A stretch of DNA of 49,085 bases from positions 1 to 49,085 of the forward strand of contig RECO01000174.1 in the NCBI GenBank assembly GCA_007694015.1, in the 5' to 3' direction. The notes under the pieces are model-generated. The model did not search any database and was not told the DNA's origin. It worked only from the letters and a program-made list of their open reading frames with translations. This document shows, piece by piece, positions 18,709 through 30,275 of this stretch (within the stretch, counting starts at the first letter, position 1; the number at the start of each line of letters is the position of its first letter). Made by a program: the position numbers and the translations under genes. Source of the DNA: Geminicoccaceae bacterium (GTDB lineage Bacteria; Pseudomonadota; Alphaproteobacteria; Geminicoccales; Geminicoccaceae).

Positions 18709-20010
18709 TCAGCCGGCGCGATCGAGGCGGACGTCGAGAGCGTCTCTGAGTTGGTACCAGGTGCCGACGAAGGGGAGGAACCACGGGCGGCCGTCGTAGA
18801 GGGGGGCGGTGGGGAAGATGTCGCGGTCGAAAGCACTCGGTTGGTTGGCGCCCAGGAGCGAGCGGGCCGCCTGGTGGCCGAGCCAGGTGGCCATGGCAAC
18901 ACCTGAGCCCTGGCAGCCGCCGACGTAGACGACGCCGTCATGGCGGGCGATGTGCGGCACCCAGTCGAAGGTGAAGGCGACGTTGCCCTTCCAGGCGTGG
19001 GTCAGCTCAACACCGTCGAGTTCGGGCCAGACGCGGGTCATGAAGCGGTAGAGCTTGGCCGCACCCGTCACCTCGCCGCCGTCGACGAAGCTGGCGCGGC
19101 CACCGTAGAGCACGCGGCTGCCGTCGGGGCTGATGCGGAAATAGGAGAGCACCCGCTTGGTGTCGGCAAAGACGCGGCCTTCGGGCGAGAGGCGCTGGAT
19201 CAGGTCCGCCGGCAGGGGCTCGGTGGCGATCATGTAGCTGGCGAGCGGGATCAGGCGGCGGCGGAACCAGGGGCTCAGCTCGCCGGTGTAGCCGTTGGTG
19301 GCGACGAAGACGTGCTGTGCCGTGGTTTCGCCGCTTGCGTGCAGCAACCGAAAGCCCATGCCTTCGCGCAGGATCGCGTTCACCGCGCAATGCGGCGTGA
19401 GGGTGGCGCCGGCTTGGCGCACCAAATTCCTGAGGGCACGGTGATACATCGCCGGGTGCAGGCAGCCGGCATCGTCAACCGCCATGCCGCCGACGAAGGC
19501 ATCGGTGCCGATGACGCCCCTGAGTTCGGCCTTCGGCACGATCCGGGCGCGAATGCCGCGGGCGGTGAGGCCCTGCACCTGGGCTTCCTGCGCGCGCAAG
19601 GCACTGCGGCAATGGGCACCGACGAAGCGGCCCGAGCGCCGATAGCCGGTCTCCAGCCCCTCCTGCTCGATCATCGTCTCCAGATGGGTGAGGGTTTGCC
19701 GGCCCTCCTCCAGCATGGCGGCCGCCACCTCGCCGCCGAAGCGCCGGGCGACCGCCTTCGAGATCTTGAGCCCGCCCGAGACGAGGCCGCCATTGCGGGT
19801 GCTCGCACCGATGCCGAGCGGGCCCGCATCGAACAGGGCGACGCTCTGCCCGCCGCGCACCAGTTCCAAGGCGGCGGCGAGCCCGGCATAGCCGCTGCCG
19901 ACGATGGCCACGTCCACCGAGGCGGGGCTCGCATCGCCCGTGTCCTCGGGTGCGGCCGCCTCCCACCAATAGGGGCGGACCTGGAAGTCGTCGGCGAAGG
20001 GGTGGGCCAT
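18709..20010 (-). CDS. FAD-dependent oxidoreductase, gamma-glutamylputrescine oxidase (PuuB)-like
   Basis: VDVAIVGSGYAGLAAALELVRGGQSVALFDAGPLGIGASTRNGGLVSGGLK; WKGNVAFTFDWVPHIARHDGVVYVGGCQGSGVAM. Confidence 0.88.
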   Translation of the reverse strand: MAHPFADDFQVRPYWWEAAAPEDTGDASPASVDVAIVGSGYAGLAAALELVRGGQSVALFDAGPLGIGASTRNGGLVSGGLKISKAVARRFGGEVAAAMLEEGRQTLTHLETMIEQEGLETGYRRSGRFVGAHCRSALRAQEAQVQGLTARGIRARIVPKAELRGVIGTDAFVGGMAVDDAGCLHPAMYHRALRNLVRQAGATLTPHCAVNAILREGMGFRLLHASGETTAQHVFVATNGYTGELSPWFRRRLIPLASYMIATEPLPADLIQRLSPEGRVFADTKRVLSYFRISPDGSRVLYGGRASFVDGGEVTGAAKLYRFMTRVWPELDGVELTHAWKGNVAFTFDWVPHIARHDGVVYVGGCQGSGVAMATWLGHQAARSLLGANQPSAFDRDIFPTAPLYDGRPWFLPFVGTWYQLRDALDVRLDRAG

Positions 20011-20028
20011 GGCGCGATCGGACTCGAT

Positions 20029-20985
20029 TTAGCTGGAAGCGGTTGGGGTCAGGCGTTGGCGGGCGGCCCACCAGCGGCGGGCCTGGAGTTGGCCCACACC
20101 CAAGAGCACCAGAGCCCCGCCGGCAAGCTGGGTGAGGGTCGGAACGAACCCCAAGAGGCTCGTGATGACCAAGGCGAACAAGGGGGCCACGTTGAAGTAG
20201 AGGGCGGAGGTGGCAAGCCCGAGCCGGCCGACCGCACCGTGCCAGAGGATGATGCCGAGGCAGGTCGAACTCAGGATCAGCCACAGCATCAACAGGTTCA
20301 GCTCCAAGGGCGGCCAGGCGGCGGGGGGGGCCGTGAGGCCGACGCTCCACAAGGCCAGGAACAGGACGACCAGGCACGGCGTGGCGGCGATCATGGTCCA
20401 GGTGGTGAGCCGCACCTCGCCGTAATCCGGCAGCCAGCGGGGGCATTGCAGGCTGTACCAGGCCCAGCAGATGCTGCCGGCGAGAAGGAGCACCTCGCCG
20501 CCCCGAAAGGCCATCTCGCCGCCGGCAAAGGCCGGTGCCGCGAGCAACAGCCCGCCCGGAACGACCAGCGCCAGGGAAGTCCCGAGCCCCTGCGGCACGC
20601 GTTCCTTGTAGAACAGCACGGCGATGGCGGTGTGGGTGAGGGGCGAGGCGGTCTGCACCACGATCGCGGTGATCGGGTTCGCATGGGCGAGGCCCACGGT
20701 GTAGAAGGTGATCAGCCCGCCCATGCCAAAGAGGCCGAGCAGCGCAAGCTTGCCCCACTCGCTGCGCAGGGGCGGCGTGATCCGCCCCGCCCACCAGGCG
20801 AGGAACGCCAGCATCAAAGGTGCTGCGATGACGTAGCGCGCCGCCGACAGGGCGAACGGGTCCCACACCTCCAACAGCACGACGAAGCCGGGGATCATCT
20901 GCCCCCAGAGGAACATCGTCAGCAAGAGGCGGAGATGGGCGCCGGCGTTCGTGGCCGAGGCCTTGTCGAGCGTCGTGTCGCTCAC
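20029..20985 (-). CDS. DMT family transporter (EamA domain)
   Basis: Ten-TM pattern; AARYVIAAPLMLAFLAWW; TASPLTHTAIAVLFYKERVPQGLG. Confidence 0.85.
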   Translation of the reverse strand: MSDTTLDKASATNAGAHLRLLLTMFLWGQMIPGFVVLLEVWDPFALSAARYVIAAPLMLAFLAWWAGRITPPLRSEWGKLALLGLFGMGGLITFYTVGLAHANPITAIVVQTASPLTHTAIAVLFYKERVPQGLGTSLALVVPGGLLLAAPAFAGGEMAFRGGEVLLLAGSICWAWYSLQCPRWLPDYGEVRLTTWTMIAATPCLVVLFLALWSVGLTAPPAAWPPLELNLLMLWLILSSTCLGIILWHGAVGRLGLATSALYFNVAPLFALVITSLLGFVPTLTQLAGGALVLLGVGQLQARRWWAARQRLTPTASS

Positions 20986-21173
20986 GCGTCAGAGCCCCTC
21001 GGGCGAATGGCGGGGAGCTTGCAGGCTAGCCGACGGGTCCGCCCCCATAGCCCCGCTCTGCCCGCAAGGCAGCCATGCGACAAAGGCGGTAACGCGCAAC
21101 CTCTTGGTGCGCGCCCTCTGCCACCCCATCTAAAACGCCACGTTCGTGAAGGAGGCCCCATGCACACGTCACG

Positions 21174-21818
21174 ATGCCAGCCATGCCGCGTCTGATGTGG
21201 TGGCTCGCCGGTGGCGCCGGCCTGGTCGTACTCGGCGCGTTCGGGGCTTGGGCCTACGTCAAGCTGACCATAGAAACGCCGGCCTATGCGGTGGCCGAGC
21301 GCGAGGGCCGCTTCGAGCTGCGCGACTACCCAGCCCTCCGGGTCGCCGAGGTGATCACCCAAGGCCCGCGCGAGCAGGCGGTGCGCGACGGCTTTCGCCC
21401 GCTCGCCCGCTACATCTTCGCCCGCGAGCGCGAGGGCGACAAAATCGCCATGACCGCCCCCGTCACCCAGGAGCGCGTCGCCCAAGGGGCGAGCGAATGG
21501 CGCGTCCGCTTCGTCATGCCCAGCCAATACGACTTGGACGACCTGCCCCGCCCGGCCTTCAGCGACGTTCGCCTGGTCGAGACCCAGCCGGCACGCATGG
21601 CGGCGATCCGATTTTCCGGCCGCTGGCAGGACGCGCGCATGGAACAGCGCGAAGCCGAACTGCGCCGCTGGATCGAGGCGCAGGGCCTGATGACGGTCGG
21701 CCCGCCCGTCTACGCCTATTACGACGACCCGTTCACCCCCGGCTTCATGCGCCGCAACGAGGTGCTCATCGAGGTGGCACCGCCCCCGGCCCCAGCACTG
21801 GCCGCGCCCGCGTCCTGA
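21174..21818 (+). CDS. SOUL family heme-binding protein
   Basis: [68 protein letters not shown]. Confidence 0.92.
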   Translation: MPAMPRLMWWLAGGAGLVVLGAFGAWAYVKLTIETPAYAVAEREGRFELRDYPALRVAEVITQGPREQAVRDGFRPLARYIFAREREGDKIAMTAPVTQERVAQGASEWRVRFVMPSQYDLDDLPRPAFSDVRLVETQPARMAAIRFSGRWQDARMEQREAELRRWIEAQGLMTVGPPVYAYYDDPFTPGFMRRNEVLIEVAPPPAPALAAPAS

Positions 21819-21958
21819 CGCTGCCGCCGGCAGCGCTCGGAGCAGTAGCGCACCTCGTCCCAGTCGCGCGCCCACTTCTTGCGCCAGCGGAACGGCCGCG
21901 CGCAGACGACGCAAATCTTGCTCGGCAAGTCCGCCTTGTCGTTGGCGCGTCGCTTCAA
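21719..21958 (-). CDS. DUF2256 domain-containing protein, 3' end antisense to the SOUL gene
   Basis: [40 protein letters not shown], Cys-rich DUF2256 pattern; overlaps photolyase stop. Confidence 0.8.
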   Translation of the reverse strand: MKRRANDKADLPSKICVVCARPFRWRKKWARDWDEVRYCSERCRRQRQDAGAASAGAGGGATSMSTSLRRMKPGVNGSS

Positions 21959-23436
21959 AGGTCGAGCCCCAACTGCCGGCTGTCCGCCGCCTCGTTGGGG
22001 CGTCGCCGCGCCGCCGCCCGCAGACCGGCCCGGCGGCTGCCGTGCCGCACCTGCACCTCGTCCGCCGCCTCGCCGTAGCCAGGCCGTCGCCGCACTGCGT
22101 AGATCCGGTCCCGCGCCGCCTTGGCGGCCGTCACGTGGTCGACCACGGGCGGCGGGTAGGCCACCGCCTCACCCCGCCAGGGCTCATGCACGAGCGGCGT
22201 CGCCAACGCCGCCAGTTCCGGCACCCAGCGTCGGATGAAGCGCCCGTCCGGGTCCAGCTCCTTCGACTGCTTGATCGGGTTGTAGAGCCGGATGGTGTTG
22301 ATGCCGGTCGTCCCCGACTGCATCTGCATTTGCGACCAGTGGATGCCCGGCTCGTAGTCGGTGAACCAGCGCGCCAGGATGGGCCCGGTCGCCCGCCAAT
22401 CCAGCCACAAGTGATAGCTCGCAAACGACACCAGCATCGCCCGCACCCGAAAATTGATCCACCCCGTTGCCGCCAGGGCGCGCAGGCACGCATCGACGAA
22501 CGGATAGCCCGTCCGCCCCTCAGCGAAGGCGGCGAGCTTCACCGGATCGTCGTCACGGTCCAAGGCGTCGTAGGCCGGGTGAAAATGCCGCCGCTCGATC
22601 GCCGGCTCGCTCTCCAGCTTCTGCATGAAATGGCAGTGCCAGTGCAGCCGTGCGCGAAAGGCGACGAGGCTCGCCCGCTGCACAGGATCGTGGCGCCCAA
22701 GCGCCAGCTCGGCGAATGCTTGCCGATTCACCTCGCGCAGCGACACCGTACCCCAGGCGAGGTGCGGCGACAGCCGGGAGCACGCGTCATAGGCCGCAAC
22801 CGGCGTCGCCATCGCCCGGCGATAGTCGCGCCCCCGCGGCCCGAAAAAACTCGCCAACAGGTCCAGCCCCGCCCGGCGCCCACCCGGCTGCCCCGCCAAC
22901 GCATCGTTGCCGCCTGCCAACTCCAGCCCTACCGCCGGCAGCGCCGGCCGCAGCCGCGAAGGTGCCGGCACTTCCGGCCCCCGCATCAGCTTTTCCCACT
23001 CTGCCGCCCAACCCTCGCGGCGCCGCAGCCCCCGGATCACCCCATGCTGGCGGTATTCGTGCCAAACCACCCCGCGCTCGCGCAACAACGCCGCCACCGC
23101 CCGGTCCCGCGCGAAGGTCCAGGCATTCCCCGTCTCCTGGTGGCTGTGCACCGCCACCACCGGCAACCGCCCCAACAACTCCGCCAACACCTCCACCACA
23201 GCCCCCCGCCGCACGACCAGCCCCGCCCCGCGCTCCGCCAAGGCCGCATCCAACTCCAAAAGGCTCTGGCGCACGAACGCCCACTGCCGCTTCGAGCTGT
23301 CGGGCAAGCGCCAATAATCCGGCTCGACCACGTAGAGCGGCACCACCCGCCCCACGGCCGCCGCCGCCGCCAGGGGCGCATGGTCGTGCACCCTGAGGTC
23401 ACGCTTGAACCAGACGATATGAACGGGATCGCGCAT
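21955..23436 (-). CDS. Cryptochrome/photolyase family protein
   Basis: [66 protein letters not shown]. Listed ORF extends further upstream into repeat D; MRDPVHIV taken as start. Confidence 0.93.
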   Translation of the reverse strand: MRDPVHIVWFKRDLRVHDHAPLAAAAAVGRVVPLYVVEPDYWRLPDSSKRQWAFVRQSLLELDAALAERGAGLVVRRGAVVEVLAELLGRLPVVAVHSHQETGNAWTFARDRAVAALLRERGVVWHEYRQHGVIRGLRRREGWAAEWEKLMRGPEVPAPSRLRPALPAVGLELAGGNDALAGQPGGRRAGLDLLASFFGPRGRDYRRAMATPVAAYDACSRLSPHLAWGTVSLREVNRQAFAELALGRHDPVQRASLVAFRARLHWHCHFMQKLESEPAIERRHFHPAYDALDRDDDPVKLAAFAEGRTGYPFVDACLRALAATGWINFRVRAMLVSFASYHLWLDWRATGPILARWFTDYEPGIHWSQMQMQSGTTGINTIRLYNPIKQSKELDPDGRFIRRWVPELAALATPLVHEPWRGEAVAYPPPVVDHVTAAKAARDRIYAVRRRPGYGEAADEVQVRHGSRRAGLRAAARRRPNEAADSRQLGLDL

Positions 23437-23473
23437 GCGAGCGGAGATAGGCGTGGGTTCGACGGCGGAAAGG

Positions 23474-23600
23474 CAAGGGGGGATTTGATGATCCCCCCTT
23501 GAACCCCCCGGGAACTGGCGGAAACGAAGCAGCGGACGTGCGCTTACGTCCGCTGCTTCGTTTCCGCTGGGGGTTTCGAAGGGGGCCAAAAGCCCCCTTC
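23474..23600 (+). repeat. Composite hairpin element copy D (full, long subtype)
   Basis: HP1 23474-23501 CAAGGGGGGAT-TTGATG-ATCCCCCCTTG; 50-nt palindrome 23518-23567; HP3 23578-23600 GAAGGGGGCCAAAAGCCCCCTTC. Confidence 0.9.
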
Positions 23601-23621
23601 ATCCTTCCTTTCCTCCCAACC

Positions 23622-24146
23622 TCAGCGATCGATCAGCGTCACGAAGCGGTCGAGGCTTTGGTGCCAGAGGATTAGCCAGTGTTGGAATTGGGCTTCGGGC
23701 ATCCCGCCTTCGGCGTTGATGGCGAGTTCCAGCCAGGGGTCGCCGTCGTCGTCGAGATAGGCTTGGCCGAAGCGCTGCGTGGCGTTCCATTGGTTGACGC
23801 TGGCGAGCGTGCCGCGGCCGCCGGTGTCGAAGCCGGCGGCAAAGCTGAGGCTGCGGCAGCGGCGTGGCTCGCTCGTCGTTTCGCAGCCGAAAAAGTAGAT
23901 GCGGAAGAAGGCGCGTTCGGTTCGGCTTTCGATCATCGGGTCGCCGAAGGGGTCGGTGTCGAGTGCCGTGCCGTAGCCTTGGCGTTCCAGCCAGCCCTGC
24001 ACGGTCGGCCCGGTCACGAGGCGCTGGAAAGGCTCCTCGGCCACAGCCGGTGCCGCCGCCAGGAGCGCTGCGGCGAGGACCGTCCAGGACCACCTCCGGC
24101 GTTGGTCGAAAGGGGGTTCCCGCTCCCGGTCGCTGACAGCTCGCAC
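23622..24146 (-). CDS. Putative YbjN domain-containing protein
   Basis: RLVTGPTVQGWLERQGYGTALDTDPFGDPMIESRTERAFFRIYFFGCE...CRSLSFAAGFDTGG; short N-terminal hydrophobic segment. Confidence 0.55.
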   Translation of the reverse strand: MRAVSDREREPPFDQRRRWSWTVLAAALLAAAPAVAEEPFQRLVTGPTVQGWLERQGYGTALDTDPFGDPMIESRTERAFFRIYFFGCETTSEPRRCRSLSFAAGFDTGGRGTLASVNQWNATQRFGQAYLDDDGDPWLELAINAEGGMPEAQFQHWLILWHQSLDRFVTLIDR

Positions 24147-24263
24147 GGCTCAGCCTAAAGGTGCTCGAACGAAGCCCTCGGATAGGGCGAAGAGGCGTGT
24201 CGCGCACGGTCGACGTTGGTTGACCCAAGCATTGAGATTGGGCGCGGCTTTGGAGGATCGACG

Positions 24264-25214
24264 ATGACGGTGCGGGTGGCGGTGGTGGGCGGCGGGCATT
24301 TCGGGCGCTACCACGCGCAGAAATATGCCGCCTTGCCGGGTGCCGATCTGGTGGCCGTGGTCGACACCAACCCCGCCGCCGCCGCCCGCGTCGCCCAGGA
24401 GGTGCAGTCCTTCGCCGTTGCCCGGCTCGACGACGTCATCGACCGGATCGATGCCGCGAGCGTCGCCGTGCCGACGCGCTACCACCACGCCGTCGCCAGC
24501 CGCCTGTTGGAGGCCGGCAAGCACGTCCTCATCGAAAAGCCGCTCGCCGCCACGCGCGAGGAGGGCGAAGCCCTGATCGCGCTCGCCAAGGCCAAGGGCT
24601 GCATCCTCCAAGTCGGCCATCTGGAGCGCTTCAACGCCGCCATTCTGGCGCTGCAGGACGTCATCGCCGAACCGCTCTTCATCGAGAGCCACCGGCTCGG
24701 CGGCTTCAACCCCGGCCGCGGCACCGACGTGTCGATCGTGCTCGACCTGATGATCCACGACATCGACCTCATCCAGGAGTTCGTCGGCAAACCCCTGGCG
24801 AAGGTCGACGCCGTCGGCGTCGCCGTCTTGACCGAACAGGACGACATCGCCAACGCGCGGCTCGAATTCGAGGGCGGCTGCACCGTCAACGTCACCGCCA
24901 GCCGCGTCAGCATGACCCCGCAACGCCGCATGCGCATCTTCCAGCACGACGCCTACATCGCCATCGACTTCCAAACCCGCGAAGCCACCATCGCCCGCCG
25001 CGGCCTCGGCAAACCCTTGCCCATGCTGCCGGGCATCGGCGTCGAAGAACGCCAGTTCGAACCCAACGACGCCCTGATGCTCGAAATCCAAAGCTTCCTC
25101 GACGCCATCGCCGGCAAAGCCGCCGTCACCGTCTCCGGCGAAGCCGGCCTCCTCGCCCTCGACACCGCCCTGCGCATCACCGAAGCCCTGCGCCGCCCGG
25201 GCGCGGCCGGGTGA
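24264..25214 (+). CDS. Gfo/Idh/MocA family oxidoreductase
   Basis: MTVRVAVVGGGHFGRYHAQKYAALPGADLVAVVD; GKHVLIEKPLAATREEGEALIALAKAKG; DLMIHDIDLI. Confidence 0.93.
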   Translation: MTVRVAVVGGGHFGRYHAQKYAALPGADLVAVVDTNPAAAARVAQEVQSFAVARLDDVIDRIDAASVAVPTRYHHAVASRLLEAGKHVLIEKPLAATREEGEALIALAKAKGCILQVGHLERFNAAILALQDVIAEPLFIESHRLGGFNPGRGTDVSIVLDLMIHDIDLIQEFVGKPLAKVDAVGVAVLTEQDDIANARLEFEGGCTVNVTASRVSMTPQRRMRIFQHDAYIAIDFQTREATIARRGLGKPLPMLPGIGVEERQFEPNDALMLEIQSFLDAIAGKAAVTVSGEAGLLALDTALRITEALRRPGAAG

Positions 25215-25242
25215 AGGAAGAAGAAGGAAGAACGAGGAAGGC

Positions 25243-25370
25243 GAAGGGGGCTTTTGGCCCCCTTCAAAACCCCCGAGCGGCAACGGATCAGCGGACGTGC
25301 GCGCACGTCCGCTGATCCGTTGCCGCCATTTCACGGGGGGTCCAAGGGGGGACCATCAAGTCCCCCCTTG
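25243..25370 (-). repeat. Composite hairpin element copy E (full, long subtype, inverted)
   Basis: HP3 25243-25265; perfect 50-nt palindrome 25277-25326; HP1 25343-25370 (TTGATG loop on minus strand). Confidence 0.9.
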
Positions 25371-25373
25371 CCT

Positions 25374-26309
25374 TCACCTTTCCCACCTCACCAACTCCCC
25401 CGGTGTCGTCACTTGCGCCAGTTCGGGGAGGCGGTTGCGGAGCCAGGTGCGTTGGCGTTTGGCGTAGCGGCGGACTTTGACGATGAGGGCTTCGGTGGCG
25501 GCGTCGAGGCTGGTGGTGCCGTCGAGGTAGCGGCCGAGTTCGACCACGCCGTCGGCTTTGGCGAGCGGGGAAGCGGCAGAGGTGGGGCGGGCGCGCCAGG
25601 CGGCGAGTTCGGCGAGGACGCCGGCGTCGAGCATGGCTTCGGTGCGCTGGCGGATGCGGGGCCAGATGTGGTCGCGCGGGGGGACCAGGGCGATGCCGCC
25701 GCGGAAGGGCGGAAGGTTCGGCGGAAGGGACGGGCTCGCTTGCCAAGCGAGGATCGAGCGGCCGGTGAGGGTGAGGACTTCCCAGGCGCGCAGGCGGCGC
25801 TGCGGGTCGGCGGGCAGGCCGCGCGCGGCGAGTTGGGGGTCGAGGGCCTGGAGTTCGGCGGCGAAGGCGGCAGGCCCCAGTTCGGCCAAGCGGGCTTGGC
25901 TTCGGGCGCGGAGTTCGGGCGGGGTGGGGGGTGTGGTGGGGGCACCGCGGAGGAGGGCTTCGAGATAGAAGCCCGTGCCGCCCGTCACGATGGCGAGGCG
26001 CGGCTGCACCTCCTGGATGGTCGCCACGGCGCGCTCCAGCCAGGCGGCGACCGAGTTCGGGGCGAGATCGTCGAGGATGCCGTAGAGCCGATGCTCGGCG
26101 CGGGCCAAATCGGACGCACTGGGCTGCGCCGTCAGGATCGGCAGGCTCCGATAGAGCTGGACACTGTCGGCATTGACGACGACACCGCCCGTGGCCTCGG
26201 CCAGCGCGAGTGCTAGGGCCGATTTGCCACTCGCGGTGGAGCCGCCAATCAGGCAGAAGCCATCCTTGGCCTTCGTCCATTCACGTCCGATGGTAGTCGT
26301 TATGTCCAC
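25374..26309 (-). CDS. miaA: tRNA dimethylallyltransferase
   Basis: FCLIGGSTASGKSALALALAEATGGVVVNADSVQLYRSLPILTAQPS; RRYAKRQRTWLRNRLPE; GTG start at 26309 inferred. Confidence 0.92.
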   Translation of the reverse strand: MDITTTIGREWTKAKDGFCLIGGSTASGKSALALALAEATGGVVVNADSVQLYRSLPILTAQPSASDLARAEHRLYGILDDLAPNSVAAWLERAVATIQEVQPRLAIVTGGTGFYLEALLRGAPTTPPTPPELRARSQARLAELGPAAFAAELQALDPQLAARGLPADPQRRLRAWEVLTLTGRSILAWQASPSLPPNLPPFRGGIALVPPRDHIWPRIRQRTEAMLDAGVLAELAAWRARPTSAASPLAKADGVVELGRYLDGTTSLDAATEALIVKVRRYAKRQRTWLRNRLPELAQVTTPGELVRWER

Positions 26310-27189
26310 CGTGGTTTGTCTGATTGCCAATCCGGCCACGCTGCCGCTCACGCCCGCGATCGTCGAGCGCGCGCGCCGCGCCCTGCCCGAGAACGATATC
26401 GAGTGGTTGGCCCCGGAGGAAGCGGTGGAGATCGGGCCGTTGGAGCTGGAGCCGGCCACGGCGCAGCGCCTCGTCCGCGACGCCCTCGACGCAATCCCGG
26501 TCGACGTCTGCGGGCTGACCTTCGAGGGCCGGCGCAAGTCCCTGCTCGTGGCCGACATGGACAGCACCATCATCACCGTCGAATGCATCGACGAACTGGC
26601 CGACCTGCGCGGCATCAAGCAGGAAATCGCGGCCATCACCCGCAAGACCATGAACGGCGAGCTGGATTTCGAAACCTCGTTGCAGCACCGCGTGGCGCTG
26701 TTGGAGGGGCTGCCGGTGGTCGAGCTGGAGCGGGTCGCCGAAAACCGCACGCCCTTGGCGCGCGGTGCGCGCACGCTGGTGGCGACCATGCGCAAGTTCG
26801 GCGCGCTGACGGCGCTGGTTTCGGGCGGCTTCACCTTCTTCACCAGCCGGGTGCGTGCGCGGGCCGGCTTCGACCTCGACGAGGGCAACGTCCTGGAGGT
26901 GCAAGGCGGAAGGCTCACCGGCAAGGTGCTGCCGCCGATCCTGGGGCAGACCGCCAAACTCGAAACGCTGCGCCGGCTCGTCAGGGAGCAGGACCTGTTG
27001 GCCGAGGACGTGGTGGCGGTGGGCGACGGCGCCAACGACATCGACATGCTGCAGGCCGCGGGCCTCGGTGTGGCCTTCCACGCCCACCAAAAGGTCCGCG
27101 CCGCCGTCCCGGTCCGCCTCGACGTCGCCGACCTCACCGGCGTGCTCTACCTCCAAGGCTACCGCCGCGACGAATTCGACCAGGGCTGA
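26302..27189 (+). CDS. serB: Phosphoserine phosphatase
   Basis: LLVADMDSTIITVECIDELADLRGIKQEIAAITRKTMNGELDFETSLQHRVALLEG; VSGGFTFFT; AVGDGANDIDML. Confidence 0.95.
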   Translation: MSTVVCLIANPATLPLTPAIVERARRALPENDIEWLAPEEAVEIGPLELEPATAQRLVRDALDAIPVDVCGLTFEGRRKSLLVADMDSTIITVECIDELADLRGIKQEIAAITRKTMNGELDFETSLQHRVALLEGLPVVELERVAENRTPLARGARTLVATMRKFGALTALVSGGFTFFTSRVRARAGFDLDEGNVLEVQGGRLTGKVLPPILGQTAKLETLRRLVREQDLLAEDVVAVGDGANDIDMLQAAGLGVAFHAHQKVRAAVPVRLDVADLTGVLYLQGYRRDEFDQG

Positions 27190-27274
27190 GGCGGGGCGGG
27201 CGCTGAAATCCGGTGGGATTTTACGCCTAGGTCATGTAGAGTCGGGTTGATCGAGCGGGGGACGGCACAAGCGT

Positions 27275-27350
27275 CGAAAAACGCGCCAGTCAAAACGAAC
27301 CCAGAACGCGGTTTTCGTCTTTGATTTCAAGGGCTTGAGGGCGTTTTTCG
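27275..27350. repeat. Inverted repeat CGAAAAACGC...GCGTTTTTCG in the serB-lon intergenic region
   Basis: Arms 27275-27284 and 27341-27350. Confidence 0.5.
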
Positions 27351-27566
27351 GGTTCTGGCTGCCGCCTTTGGTCGAAGGCTTGCGCGGGCTCGAGTGGCCG
27401 TTGCTGCGCGGCCGGGGCGCTTGGTGCTCGCATGGCGGCGGCGATCCGTGTTATGTGACGCCCTTGGGCTAAGGGGACCGCAGCTGCGGCCGGCTTGAAA
27501 GCTGCCGGGCGGGACGCCACGTTTCCGTCATGTTGCGACTCCCGTCGCACCCGGAAGTGAGGACCC

Positions 27567-29972
<2,406 letters not shown>

Positions 29973-29988
29973 CCGGGAAGCAGGCAAG

Positions 29989-30137
29989 CCAAGGGGGCTT
30001 TTGGCCCCCTTGGAAACCCCCGAGCGAAACGGTGCGTGGGACGTGCTTGCACGTCCAACGAATCGTTTCGCTACTTGCCAAGTGCTAGCGGCAACGCCGC
30101 TGGCCGGGGGGGGGCTAGGGGGCCAAAAGCCCCCTAG
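29989..30137. repeat. Composite hairpin element copy F (hybrid: two half-elements back to back)
   Basis: HP3 inverted 29989-30013; near-palindrome 30023-30072; short hairpin 30084-30104 GCTAGCGGC-AAC-GCCGCTGGC; HP3 forward 30115-30137. Confidence 0.85.
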
Positions 30138-30275
30138 ATGCTTTTTTCCTGCGTTCGGCGCGGTTTTCTTGGGAAAACCGGGCCGGAGGCGATTGACGGT
30201 TCGAAAATCCTAGCGTTAGGGTTTTGGCGGAAACAGTGGGTTTCCGCCATATGGTCAACGCTCGGGGAGCTCTAC

